In this document: one piece after another, positions 16,598 through 24,449 of the stretch
Position numbering within the stretch: position 1 is the first letter of the stretch
Layout: every line of letters starts with the position of its first letter
NCBI RefSeq assembly: GCF_008923365.1
Contig: NZ_WBMR01000034.1
Span: 1 to 62,131 of the forward strand
Direction of reading: 5' to 3'
From: Actinomadura montaniterrae
GTDB taxonomy: Bacteria; Actinomycetota; Actinomycetes; Streptosporangiales; Streptosporangiaceae
DNA: 62,131 bases
Notes under the pieces: generated by a model
What the model saw: only the letters and a program-made list of their open reading frames with translations
Database searches by the model: none
Told to the model about the DNA's origin: nothing
Position numbers and translations under genes: made by a program

Positions 16598-17054
16598 TCA
16601 CGATCTCGTCGACGGCGACGTCGTGCCCGGCGGCGCAGCGGACCTGCGCGGTCACGCCCTCGCCGCAGCCGGCGTGCCGGAGCGCGACCTGCCGCCCCTC
16701 CTCGCCGGGCAGGTACGTCTCGCCCCACTCCATGAGGCTGACGAGCGTGGGCGCGAGGTCCAGCCCCATCTTGGTCAGGTGGTACTCGTAGCGGGTGCGC
16801 TGCCCGGGCTCCTGGTAGGGCTCGCGGACGAGCAGCCCCGCGCTCACGAGGTGGCGCAGGCGGGCGGTGACGGCGGACTCGGTCATCTCGAGGTTCTTCA
16901 CGAAGTCGCCGAACCGGTTCGTCCCGAAGTACGCCTCGCTGAGCACCAGCACCGCCGACGGCGGGCCGAGCGCGGCGAGCGTCCGCGCGACCGGGCAGTT
17001 CTGCATCGACCAGGTGTCGCGGTCGGCGAAATGCCCCTCAAGTGCGATCGTCAC
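16557..17054 (-). CDS. HxlR-type winged-helix transcriptional regulator
   Basis: This protein of about 165 residues is typical of HxlR regulators: NCPVARTLAALG near the N-terminus with the conserved Cys, then the winged-helix core FGDFVKNLEMTESAVTARLRHLVSAGLLVREPYQEPGQRTRYEYHLT. The C-terminal 45 residues add a CG..C pair that may be redox- or metal-responsive. A TATAGT box at 17062-17067 on this strand implies a transcript starting near 17055, so the GTG at 17054 (leaderless) is preferred over the GTG at 17063. It is divergent from the MFS exporter and probably represses it. Confidence 0.85.
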   Translation of the reverse strand: MTIALEGHFADRDTWSMQNCPVARTLAALGPPSAVLVLSEAYFGTNRFGDFVKNLEMTESAVTARLRHLVSAGLLVREPYQEPGQRTRYEYHLTKMGLDLAPTLVSLMEWGETYLPGEEGRQVALRHAGCGEGVTAQVRCAAGHDVAVDEIVMGSPSAAPDGEPT

Positions 17055-17073
17055 GGGATCCACTATAAACCTG

Positions 17074-17140
17074 CTGACTTCGCTTGACCAAAGTCAGGTG
17101 GCGGGGTTAGCGTCCCTGACTATGGTGAAACAAAGTCAGG
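17074..17140. promoter_or_regulatory. Divergent HxlR/MFS promoter with two operators
   Basis: Two perfect 7-bp inverted repeats occur: CTGACTT-N10-AAGTCAG (17074-17097) and CCTGACT-N12-AGTCAGG (17115-17140). Between them, TTGACC (17084-17089) and TAGCGT (17108-17113), 18 bp apart, form a plus-strand promoter that would start transcription at about the ATG 17122, giving a leaderless exporter mRNA. The second operator overlaps the start codon. Confidence 0.7.
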
Positions 17141-18543
17141 TGCGCCCGGGTGCCTCGCTCGCGGTGCTGTCCGTCGCCTCCTTCATGGCGGGCCTCGACC
17201 TGTTCATCGTCAACGTCGCGTTCGACGACATCGGCCGCGACTTCGCCGGGACGTCCCTGGCCGACCTGTCCTGGGTGCTGAACGGCTACGCGATCGTGTT
17301 CGCGGCGCTGCTCGTCCCGCTCGGCAGGCTCGCCGACCGCTACGGCCGCAAGGGCGGCCTCGTCCTCGGCCTCACCGTGTTCACCCTCGCCTCCCAGGCC
17401 TGCGCCCTCGCGCCGTCGCTGTGGTGGCTCGTCGCGTTCCGCGTCGTCCAGGCCGCCGGCGCCGCCGCGCTCATCCCCACCAGCCTCGGCCTGCTGCTGT
17501 CGGTCTTCCCGCCCGGACGCCGCGCCGGCGCCGTGCGGATCTGGTCGTCGGCGTCCGCGCTCGCCGCAGCCGCCGGGCCCGCCGTCGGCGGGGTCCTGGT
17601 CGACTCGTCCTGGCGCTGGGTGTTCGAGGTGAACGTGCCGATCGGGATCCTCGCGACGCTCCTGGCGCTGCGCCTCGTGCCCGACAGCCGCGAGGGCGCC
17701 GCGGCCCGCGTCCCCGACCTGCCCGGCGCCGCCGTGCTGACCGGCGCGATCGCGCTGCTCGCGCTCGGCGTGGTGAAGATCAACGACTGGCCCGGGCAGC
17801 GCACCGCCATCGTGATCGGCACCGCCGTGATCGCCCTCGCCTTCTTCTGGGGACGCTCCCGCCGGCACCCGGCGCCCGTCATCGAGCCGGCGCTGCTGGG
17901 CGTCCGCACCTTCGCCTGGTCGAACGCCGCCGTCCTGCTCTTCACCGTCGCGTTCGCCGCCGAACTGCTGCTCGGCGTGCTGTGGATGCAGCAGGTCTGG
18001 CACTACTCGCCGGTCCGCACCGGGCTCGGCGTCGCGCCCGGGCCCCTGATGGTCCCGGTCATGGCGCTGATCGCCGGGAAGATGGCGGCGCGCCGCGTCC
18101 CCGTCGGCCTCATCACCGCCGTCGGCTGCATGCTCTGCGCGTTCGGCGTCGTCATGGTCGCGGCCTCGCTCGACGCGACCCCCGCCTACGCCGCCGAGAT
18201 GCTGCCGGGCTGGCTCGTCGGCGGCGTCGGCGTCGGCCTCGCGCTGCCCACCATCCTTTCCGCCGCCGCCGCGGACCTGCCCGACCACCGGTTCGCGACG
18301 GGCAGCGCCGTCGTCAACATGAGCCGGCAGATCGGCAGCGTCCTCGGCGTCAGCCTCGCCGTCGCCGTCCTCGGCTCCCCCCACGGCTACGTGGACGCCC
18401 ACCGCGCCTACGTGCACGCCTGGCTGATGGTCGGCGCGTTCATGGTCATCGCCGCGATCGCCGCCCTCGGCATGACCCCGCGCCGCCGGCAGCCCGTCGC
18501 CCCCGTCCCCGAAACCGAGAAGGAAGTGGTCGCCGGCACCTAA
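17122..18543 (+). CDS. MFS drug-efflux transporter (DHA2/14-TM type)
   Basis: The product is 473 residues with about 14 hydrophobic segments. The motif-A loop GRLADRYGRKGG lies between segments 2 and 3, and a motif-C-like GPAVGGVLVD follows in segment 5, typical of QacA/EmrB proton-coupled antiporters. The ATG at 17122 sits at the predicted transcription start, so no ribosome binding site is expected. Divergent from an HxlR regulator with two shared operators, it is probably induced by a toxic compound that releases HxlR. The substrate is unknown. Confidence 0.9.
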   Translation: MVKQSQVRPGASLAVLSVASFMAGLDLFIVNVAFDDIGRDFAGTSLADLSWVLNGYAIVFAALLVPLGRLADRYGRKGGLVLGLTVFTLASQACALAPSLWWLVAFRVVQAAGAAALIPTSLGLLLSVFPPGRRAGAVRIWSSASALAAAAGPAVGGVLVDSSWRWVFEVNVPIGILATLLALRLVPDSREGAAARVPDLPGAAVLTGAIALLALGVVKINDWPGQRTAIVIGTAVIALAFFWGRSRRHPAPVIEPALLGVRTFAWSNAAVLLFTVAFAAELLLGVLWMQQVWHYSPVRTGLGVAPGPLMVPVMALIAGKMAARRVPVGLITAVGCMLCAFGVVMVAASLDATPAYAAEMLPGWLVGGVGVGLALPTILSAAAADLPDHRFATGSAVVNMSRQIGSVLGVSLAVAVLGSPHGYVDAHRAYVHAWLMVGAFMVIAAIAALGMTPRRRQPVAPVPETEKEVVAGT

Positions 18544-18640
18544 CTCCCTGCTTGACATGCTTGACGCAGAACGCGGGCGCGGACGGAACCTTGACCCGGA
18601 TCGATGACGATCCGGTCCGCCCACCGCCCCACCACATGAT

Positions 18641-18667
18641 GGGCATCCCGATCCGGACGGGATGCCC
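18641..18667. terminator. Bidirectional intrinsic terminator hairpin
   Basis: A perfect 10-bp stem, GGGCATCCCG and CGGGATGCCC, has a 7-nt loop and lies between the convergent MFS gene and the Tat-exported protein gene. It is followed by a weak T-containing run, CGTGCTTT, on the plus strand. Confidence 0.65.
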
Positions 18668-18697
18668 GTCGTGCTTTCCGCGGGCGCGCGCGGGGGA

Positions 18698-19708
18698 TCA
18701 GTGGACCCCGGGGGTCCGGCGCCACGCCTCCAGCAGCCGCGCCGCGGACCCGCCGACCGGCCCGACGGCGTCGGCGAGCACGGACGCGTCCGGCAGGTGC
18801 GCGCCGGACACGGCGCCGGCGGCGTCCGCCGCGTCCGTGATCGTGGACGAGCACACCGACAGCAGGTAGCCGGGGACCTCCAGCGCCGGATCGGTGCATC
18901 CGACCAGCGGCGTGCCGACCGCCGCGATCAGCGGGAACACCGTGCCGGGGATCCCGATCGCCGCCTCCGCCCGCGCGGACGCCTGGAGCGTCGGCACCGC
19001 GCTGATCTCGTACTGCCGCCACAGCTCCGGGTCCTCGCGCGGGTGCAGGCCGACCAGGACGTGCTTGCCGGCGTCCTTCAGCCGCGCCGCCGACGCGAGC
19101 AGCAGCTCGGTGCCGGGCGCGGCGCCGCCCGTCCCGTCCGGGTGGGTGACGCTGGTGACGACCAGCACCAGGCCGCTCTCCGGCGCGCGGCGCGGCAGGT
19201 CGTCGGTCTGCGGCGACCCGACGACATGGACGCGGCGGCGGGTGCCGAGGTAGCTCGCGAACGACCGCGCCTCGGCGTCCGACGACGAGGTGACGGTGCG
19301 CAGCCGGGGGCGCAGCCGCTTCGCGCCCGGCGCCTCGTCCGGGCCGAGGTAGGCCAGCGAGCTCGCGGCGAGGGGAAGGTGCCGGAACCGCGCCGCGCAC
19401 TCCAGCGGCCAGTCGCCCGCTCCGGTGACGACCAGCAGGTCGGCGCGCGGCGCGGTGTCCGGGGTGGCGACGGGCACCGGGTCGTCCGGTGCGATCCGGG
19501 ACCGGTCGGGGACGAGCTGGGTCAGCCGGACGCCGCGCGCCGCGGCCTCGGCGAGCAGCGGGGAGACGTGGTAAGTGCCCCACGGCTCGTTGGTCGCGAT
19601 CAGCACCCGGAGGGGGCGGGACGAGGCGGAGGCTGGGGCGGCGGTAGCGGCGAGGGCGGCGGCGCCCAGCGCGCCGACCAGGACCGTCCGGCGGGGCAGG
19701 GAGGACAT
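18698..19708 (-). CDS. Tat-exported protein with GT-B-like fold, function unknown
   Basis: This protein of about 336 residues has a twin-arginine signal peptide (LPRRTVLVGALGAAALAATAAPASA, here cut for length: RR at residues 5-6, then a hydrophobic core and ASA cleavage site). The mature part has nucleotide-sugar transferase/epimerase-like features: an N-terminal Rossmann-like start, VGSPQTDDLP, LVGLHPREDPELW, and a PLIAAVGTPLVG segment resembling UDP-GlcNAc 2-epimerase or CDP-glycerol transferase domains. A GTG at 19723 is an alternative start. A folded nucleotide-sugar-type protein exported by Tat is unusual, and I assign no reaction. Confidence 0.7.
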   Translation of the reverse strand: MSSLPRRTVLVGALGAAALAATAAPASASSRPLRVLIATNEPWGTYHVSPLLAEAAARGVRLTQLVPDRSRIAPDDPVPVATPDTAPRADLLVVTGAGDWPLECAARFRHLPLAASSLAYLGPDEAPGAKRLRPRLRTVTSSSDAEARSFASYLGTRRRVHVVGSPQTDDLPRRAPESGLVLVVTSVTHPDGTGGAAPGTELLLASAARLKDAGKHVLVGLHPREDPELWRQYEISAVPTLQASARAEAAIGIPGTVFPLIAAVGTPLVGCTDPALEVPGYLLSVCSSTITDAADAAGAVSGAHLPDASVLADAVGPVGGSAARLLEAWRRTPGVH

Positions 19709-19802
19709 GTTGATCTCGGTCACCGGGGCACGGTAGGAGCCGCGTCCGTCCGGCGGGTGAACGCGCCGGGAACCGCGGATGGTGCCGGGCCGCGCGGCGC
19801 CC

Positions 19803-20396
19803 TCAGCCGAGGTCGGCGACGGACGCGAGGAGCGGGATCAGGAGGCCGGCGAGATCGGCGTGGGGAACGCCCAGGTCGGCGGCCATCGCGTCGCAGGACG
19901 GGAAGGACGTCACCGCCCCGGCCACCGCGCTCGCCTCCGGCACCCCGAACGGCGGGCGCAGGCGTCCCTCGCCGTCCAGCCGCCCGATCGCGGCGGTCAC
20001 CTGCGCCAGCCGCCACCGCTCGCGCCCGGCGATGACGTCGCGGACCTCCGGATCGACCTCCGCGAGGCTGACCAGCCGGCGCAGCAGATCGGGATCGGTT
20101 CCCCAGAACCGGCAGATCCCGGACACGGTTCCGCGGAACGCGCCGGGCGCGTCCGGCCGGTCGAGGGCCTCCCGCAGTTGCGGGACGACCTCGGAGCGCC
20201 CCGCGAGGTCGTCGGCGACCGCCTCCAGCAGGCTCGGCTTGGAACCGAACCGGCGGTAGACCGTCACCCGGGTCACCCCGGCCTCGGCCGCGACCCGCTC
20301 CATGCTCAGCCCGTGGTAGCCGACCTCGACGAGGTGGCGCCGCGCGGCGTCGACGATCGCGCGGCGGGTGCGTTCGATCCCGGCTGCTCGCTCCAT
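19803..20396 (-). CDS. TetR-family transcriptional regulator
   Basis: The product is 197 residues. The N-terminal TetR helix-turn-helix is clear (RTRRAIVDAARRHLVEVGYHG, then MERVAAEAGVTRVTVYRRFGSK, about residues 9-52), followed by a variable ligand-binding helical domain. The ATG at 20396 is chosen since the helix-turn-helix begins ten residues later. It is divergent from an SDR gene, and two palindromic operator-like sites lie in the 57-bp gap, so it probably represses both genes. Confidence 0.9.
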   Translation of the reverse strand: MERAAGIERTRRAIVDAARRHLVEVGYHGLSMERVAAEAGVTRVTVYRRFGSKPSLLEAVADDLAGRSEVVPQLREALDRPDAPGAFRGTVSGICRFWGTDPDLLRRLVSLAEVDPEVRDVIAGRERWRLAQVTAAIGRLDGEGRLRPPFGVPEASAVAGAVTSFPSCDAMAADLGVPHADLAGLLIPLLASVADLG

Positions 20397-20407
20397 GGCC
20401 GTGATGA

Positions 20408-20437
20408 TACAGGTTGTATATTGAGATACAGGCTGTA
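20408..20437. promoter_or_regulatory. Paired TACAnnnTGTA operator sites
   Basis: Two palindromes, TACAGGTTGTA (20408-20418) and TACAGGCTGTA (20427-20437), are 19 bp apart between the TetR gene and the SDR gene. The spacing puts both on nearly the same DNA face, as TetR dimers-of-dimers prefer. An RBS, GAGGAGG, for the SDR gene follows at 20442-20448. Confidence 0.7.
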
Positions 20438-20453
20438 ACGCGAGGAGGATGCC

Positions 20454-21182
20454 ATGGCGACGACGGCGCTCGTGACCGGGGCGAACAGGGGACTCGGCAA
20501 GGAGACCGCGCGGCGGCTGGCGCGGCGGGGCATGACCGTCCTGCTCGGCAGCCGGGACGCGGACCGGGGAGCCGCGGCCGCGCGCGACCTCGCACCGGAC
20601 GGCGACGTGCGGCCGCTGCCCCTCGACGTCACCGACGCGCCGAGCGTCGCGGCCGCCGCCGCCCGGATCGGCGACGAGCACGGCCGTCTCGACGTCCTGG
20701 TCAACAACGCCGGGCTCATGGTCGAGGCGCTCGCCACCGAGATGACCGCCGACGACATGCGCCGCACCTACGAGGTCAACGTCTTCGGCGCCGTCACCGT
20801 CCTGAACACGATGCTGCCGCTGCTGCGCCGCTCGGCGGCCCCGCGCGTGGTGAACGTGTCCAGCACGACGGCGTCCCTCACGCTGACCGGCGGCGGCACG
20901 GACTTCGGCGGCGACGCGCACCTGCGGCTCGCCTACTCCAGCTCCAAGGCGGCGCTGAACATGCTGACCGTCCAGTACGCCGCGGCCTTCGCCGCCGACC
21001 CCGGCCTCGCGCACATCAAGATCAACTCGGCGACGCCCGGGTACGTCGCGACGGACATGAGCGCGCACCGCGGCACCCGCACCGTCGAGGAGGGCTCCCG
21101 GATCGTCGTGGACCTCGCCACCCTGCCCGCGGACGGGCCGACCGGCGGATTCTTCCGCGAGCAGGGTCCCGTCCCCTGGTGA
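20454..21182 (+). CDS. Short-chain dehydrogenase/reductase
   Basis: This 242-residue classical SDR has the cofactor motif TGANRGLG (residues 8-15), structural NNAG (about 84-87), the catalytic Ser in VVNVSSTT and the YSSSK catalytic Tyr/Lys motif. Preference for NADP is suggested by the Arg following the second strand (GSRDADRG). The ATG is 5 nt after GAGGAGG. Probably controlled by the divergent TetR protein; the substrate is unknown. Confidence 0.9.
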   Translation: MATTALVTGANRGLGKETARRLARRGMTVLLGSRDADRGAAAARDLAPDGDVRPLPLDVTDAPSVAAAAARIGDEHGRLDVLVNNAGLMVEALATEMTADDMRRTYEVNVFGAVTVLNTMLPLLRRSAAPRVVNVSSTTASLTLTGGGTDFGGDAHLRLAYSSSKAALNMLTVQYAAAFAADPGLAHIKINSATPGYVATDMSAHRGTRTVEEGSRIVVDLATLPADGPTGGFFREQGPVPW

Positions 21183-21216
21183 GGGGTACGATCCCGCGCA
21201 GCGGAGGAGGCTGGCG

Positions 21217-21564
21217 ATGACCGAGATCACCGACGAGTACATGCAGGCCCAGCGGGCGCTGACCAGGGGATACACGGTCGTCCTGCTCAAGGCGGCCGAA
21301 GGGTACGGCCGTGCCGGCGCGGACGCGGTCGTCTGGGAGCACGGCCGCCGCAACTTCCGGCTGCGCGCCGACGGACTGCTGTCGATCGTCTGCCCGGTCA
21401 CCGACGACAGCGACCTGTGCGGCGTCGGCATCTTCAACGCGACCGTCGAGCGGACGCGCGAGCTGATGGAGGACGACCCGGGCGTGCGCGCCGGGGTGTT
21501 CACCTACGAGGTCCACCCCGTCCGCAGCTTCCCCGGCGACGCGCTGCCGGGCGACGGCGGTTAG
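21217..21564 (+). CDS. YCII-like small protein
   Basis: This 115-residue protein has the end of the sequence (LCGVGIFNATVERTRELMEDDPGVRAG, VFTYEVHPVRSFPGD) consistent with YCII-related dimeric alpha-beta barrel proteins. The typical catalytic His/Asp pair of YciI is not obvious. It starts 34 bp after the SDR stop on the same strand behind GGAGG, so it is probably the second gene of the TetR-controlled unit. The stop overlaps the convergent membrane-protein gene by 4 bp. Confidence 0.65.
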   Translation: MTEITDEYMQAQRALTRGYTVVLLKAAEGYGRAGADAVVWEHGRRNFRLRADGLLSIVCPVTDDSDLCGVGIFNATVERTRELMEDDPGVRAGVFTYEVHPVRSFPGDALPGDGG

Positions 21565-21986
21565 CCGCGCAGGGCCGCCAGCAGGACGAGGACGAGGGTG
21601 GCCACCGCGAACAGGCCGTGTCCCACGACGACCGGGACCGGGAACGCGCTCTCGGCCGGAGCCGCCTCCGCGGCGCCCGGCGCGCCCTCGGGCGCGACCG
21701 TGTGCGCGCGCACAGACGGCAACCAGCGGGCGAACATGACGAAGCCGAGCAGCGCGACGGGCAGCAGCAGCCCGAACGCCGTCCAGGCCAGCGCGGAACG
21801 GTCGGCGAACAGGTAGACGATCCATACGACCAGCCCGGCGGCGGCGAGCAGGAAGTGCCCGAGGACGACCGGGACCGGAAGGCGCGTCCGGCCCGACCGG
21901 ACGCCGCCCCGCGCGATCCAGGTGCCGAGCATGTAGAAGCCGCCGAGCGCGGTGACGAGCCAGGTGATCAGGGCGGCGATGGTCAT
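21561..21986 (-). CDS. Small multi-pass membrane protein
   Basis: The product is 141 residues with four hydrophobic segments. Two share the pattern VPVVLGH(F)L and VPVVVGHGL, suggesting internal duplication of a helix carrying a conserved His. An acidic/Ala-rich linker separates them. The ATG overlaps the stop of the upstream DUF2231 gene by 4 bp (coupled translation). His residues within helices could bind heme or metal, but this is speculative. Function unknown. Confidence 0.7.
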   Translation of the reverse strand: MTIAALITWLVTALGGFYMLGTWIARGGVRSGRTRLPVPVVLGHFLLAAAGLVVWIVYLFADRSALAWTAFGLLLPVALLGFVMFARWLPSVRAHTVAPEGAPGAAEAAPAESAFPVPVVVGHGLFAVATLVLVLLAALRG

Positions 21987-22618
21987 GGTGATCCCTCGTT
22001 CTCGGTGAGGCGCCGGCTCGCCGGCTCCTGTGCGGATGGCGCGGAGGCGGCCAACCCGTCGGCCCGCGTGGACCCGTCGGCCTGTGTGGACGCGTCGGCC
22101 TGCGTGGGCCCGTCGGCCTGCGTGAAGCCCTCGGCCTGCGCCGTCTCGTCGGCGACGCGGACGCCGTACCGGTAGGCGAGCCGTCCGCCGAGGTACCCCG
22201 ACACGGCCAGCGCCGCGAACGACACGGCCGACAGCGCGAGCTGCCCGGCGCCGACCGCGCCCGCATGGTCCGCTGCCGTCCGCCAGCCGAATCCGCCCAC
22301 GTACGCGAGCGTCACGGCGAGGTTCAGGGACATGTGGACGAGGGCCGAGCGGAAGGCGGGCGTGCCCGGTGCGATCGCGAGCAGGTCGAGGAACCCGGCG
22401 GACGCGGCGGCGAGCGCGCCGGCGACGCCGATCCCGATGAGCCACATCGAGCCCTTGGCCAGGAACGCCGGGTCGCCTACCAGGCGGGAGGCGACGTCGA
22501 AGACCAGGCTGCACGTCCATGCCCCGATGGGGACCGTCACCAGAAGCGGGTGAAGGGGATGTCCGTACGGCCCGGCGAGCGCGCTCACCGGCCGCTTGGC
22601 CTGCCGCAGGGCGTCCAT
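21983..22618 (-). CDS. DUF2231 membrane protein
   Basis: This 211-residue protein has the DUF2231 signature HPLHPLLVTVPIGAWT (about residues 20-35) and four membrane helices with conserved His. The C-terminal 60 residues contain a TQADG/TQADA tandem repeat (units of about six residues, mirrored in the DNA as 18-bp repeats). RBS TAGGAGG precedes the ATG. A consensus-like promoter and an overlapping palindrome lie upstream, divergent from a Cys-containing helix-turn-helix regulator that is the likely controller. Confidence 0.85.
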   Translation of the reverse strand: MDALRQAKRPVSALAGPYGHPLHPLLVTVPIGAWTCSLVFDVASRLVGDPAFLAKGSMWLIGIGVAGALAAASAGFLDLLAIAPGTPAFRSALVHMSLNLAVTLAYVGGFGWRTAADHAGAVGAGQLALSAVSFAALAVSGYLGGRLAYRYGVRVADETAQAEGFTQADGPTQADASTQADGSTRADGLAASAPSAQEPASRRLTENEGSP

Positions 22619-22633
22619 GGCGACCTCCTATTT

Positions 22634-22670
22634 CGCCAACAAGTATTGGTGTTTTAGGAGAGGCCGTCAA
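22634..22670 (-). promoter_or_regulatory. Sigma-A-type promoter with overlapping palindrome
   Basis: On the minus strand, TTGACG (22665-22670) and AATACT (22642-22647) are 17 bp apart, a good housekeeping-type promoter for the DUF2231 operon. The imperfect palindrome CGCCAACAAGTATTGGTG (22634-22651) covers the -10 box, so a bound regulator would block transcription. The divergent helix-turn-helix gene starts 67 bp away. Confidence 0.7.
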
Positions 22671-22736
22671 CGGGATGGCCAGAACCTGGGCATGTCGTCC
22701 TGGTTTCAGCCAGATTTCTGGGCGTAAAGTGGGGGC

Positions 22737-23441
22737 GTGCCCGCCGATCCCACCGCGCTCGAGGCCGTCGCGATCCTGAGCGACGGCCTGCGCCGCGACA
22801 TGTACGCCTTCATCCGCGCCGCGAACCGCCCCGTCACCCGGGACGAGGCCGCCGCCAGTGTCGGCATCTCGCGCAAGCTCGCCGCGTTCCACCTCGACAA
22901 GCTCGTGGCGGCGGGCCTGCTGCGGGCCGGCTACGCCAACCCGTCCGGCGTGCGCCGGGTCGGGCGGGCGCCGAAGGTGTACGAGCCGTCCGGCATGGAC
23001 GTGCAGGTCAGCGTGCCGCAGCGGGAGCACGGGCTGCTGGCGGGCATCCTGCTGGACGCCGTCCGCACGCAGTCCGCGGGCGAGAGCGGCGAGCAGGCGG
23101 CGCTGCGGGCGGCGGCCGAACGCGGCCGGACGCTCGGCGAAGCGGAGAGCCGGCCCGTCCGCGGCGGAAGGCTCGGCGCGGAGCGCGCGCTCACCCGCGC
23201 CGCGGACGTGCTGGCACGGCACGGGTTCGAGCCCGAGCGCGAGAGCCCGGCCCGGCTGCGCCTGCGCAACTGCCCGTTCCACCCGCTCGCCGCCGACGAC
23301 CCCGACCTGGTCTGCGGCGTCAACCACGCGTTCCTGTCCGGCATGGTGGACGGCCTCGGCGCGTCCTCGGTCCAGGCGACCCTCGCGCCGCACGACGGCT
23401 ACTGCTGCGTCGAGTTCGGCCCGCGCGCTCCGGCGCCGTAA
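22737..23441 (+). CDS. ArsR-like (COG2345) helix-turn-helix regulator with conserved cysteines
   Basis: The product is 234 residues. An N-terminal winged helix (LRRDMYAFIRAANRPVTRDE, AASVGISRKLAAFHLDKLVAAGLL) is followed by an effector region with NCPFHPLA, LVCGVNHAF and YCCVEFG near the C-terminus. This Cys pattern is like that of SufR-type iron-sulfur-responsive repressors, so an Fe-S or redox effector is plausible. The start is GTG at 22737. It is divergent from the DUF2231 operon, whose promoter contains a palindrome. Confidence 0.8.
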   Translation: MPADPTALEAVAILSDGLRRDMYAFIRAANRPVTRDEAAASVGISRKLAAFHLDKLVAAGLLRAGYANPSGVRRVGRAPKVYEPSGMDVQVSVPQREHGLLAGILLDAVRTQSAGESGEQAALRAAAERGRTLGEAESRPVRGGRLGAERALTRAADVLARHGFEPERESPARLRLRNCPFHPLAADDPDLVCGVNHAFLSGMVDGLGASSVQATLAPHDGYCCVEFGPRAPAP

Positions 23442-23551
23442 CTGTTCTATCGCGGGACGATAGATCTTGCGTGTTCCGGTTAATAGGACATGCACACGCC
23501 CTTCTCGCCAAGCGGAGCGGCCAGGGCGGAAGCGGAGTGGCTGGAGGGGCG

Positions 23552-23785
23552 ATGAGCCTGCCGTTGCACGAGAGCCGCGTCCTCGCGCTCATCGAGATGG
23601 GCCTCTGCAAGGAAGACCACGATCTCGCCGCACGGTTCGCGATGTTCAACCAGCTCGCGGAGGCCGAGACGCCGCCGGGCCGCGAACGCGCCGAACCCAG
23701 CCGATGGACCTGCTGGATCATGACCGCGGTCCTGCTCGCCGGCATGGTCGCCGTCGGCGCGATCGCCGCCCTCGCCACACACTGA
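23552..23785 (+). CDS. DUF3040 small membrane protein
   Basis: This 77-residue actinobacterial DUF3040 protein starts with the conserved MSLPLHESRVLALIE, has an amphipathic N-terminal half and a single C-terminal membrane helix (about 53-74). The ATG at 23552 follows GGAGGGG. Function is unknown in all members known to me. It stands alone between the regulator gene and the convergent MarR gene. Confidence 0.85.
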   Translation: MSLPLHESRVLALIEMGLCKEDHDLAARFAMFNQLAEAETPPGRERAEPSRWTCWIMTAVLLAGMVAVGAIAALATH

Positions 23786-23850
23786 CATCAGGTCGCGTCC
23801 AGCTGGGATTCAGGCGCCGGGGGTTCAGGCCGGGGGTTCAAGGCCCCGCG

Positions 23851-24279
23851 TCAACCGGGGTGCGGGTTCTCCAGATGCCTGAGCTCGGCGCTCAGCCGCT
23901 CCAGGATCGGCGCGAGGCTCTGCAGCTCGGCGAGATGCAGACGCGTCAGCTCCGACAGGACCCGGTCGGCCGCCGGCGTCAGCGACACCCGGATGACCCG
24001 GTTGTCCTCGGCGTCGCGTCCCCGCCGCACCAGCCCGGCCCGCTCCGCCCGGTCGATCAGCTCCACCGTGCTGTGGTGCCGCAGCAGCAGGTACCCGGCC
24101 AGCTCGCCCACCGTCGGAGCGACCCGCGGACCGTGCCCCTTGATCGCCAGCAGCAGCTGGTGCTGCGCCGGCGTCAGCCCCGCCTCGCGCACCCGCGTCT
24201 CGCTCCAGCGCAGGTAGCGGCGCAGACCCGTCCGGAACGCCAACAGGGACGCGAAGTCCTCCTGGCTGAGCTCGTTCAA
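23851..24279 (-). CDS. MarR-family transcriptional regulator
   Basis: The product is 142 residues. It has the MarR winged-helix pattern: GLTPAQHQLLLAIKGHG, TVGELAGYLLLRHHSTVELIDRAERAGLVRR, then the wing RDAEDNRVIRVSLT. A TTG at 24279 is chosen as start because the family N-terminus begins there and no ATG or GTG is available nearby in frame; this start is uncertain. It is divergent from the ECF sigma gene, with about 170 bp of repetitive GGGCCGCC-rich spacer, and may control its own transcription. Confidence 0.8.
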   Translation of the reverse strand: MNELSQEDFASLLAFRTGLRRYLRWSETRVREAGLTPAQHQLLLAIKGHGPRVAPTVGELAGYLLLRHHSTVELIDRAERAGLVRRGRDAEDNRVIRVSLTPAADRVLSELTRLHLAELQSLAPILERLSAELRHLENPHPG

Positions 24280-24449
24280 CGCACCCCGTCCACACGCCGA
24301 GTCTAAGACCCCGCCGTCCAGGGCCGCCCGCCGTCGGGCCCGCCGCGCCGGCCGTGGCCGCCCGCCGTCAGGGCCGCCGCGCCGCCCGTTGTCCACAACT
24401 GCCCGGAAGTCTGGTGAACCGGGACGGGCGATGCCGCAATAGAGGAGTG

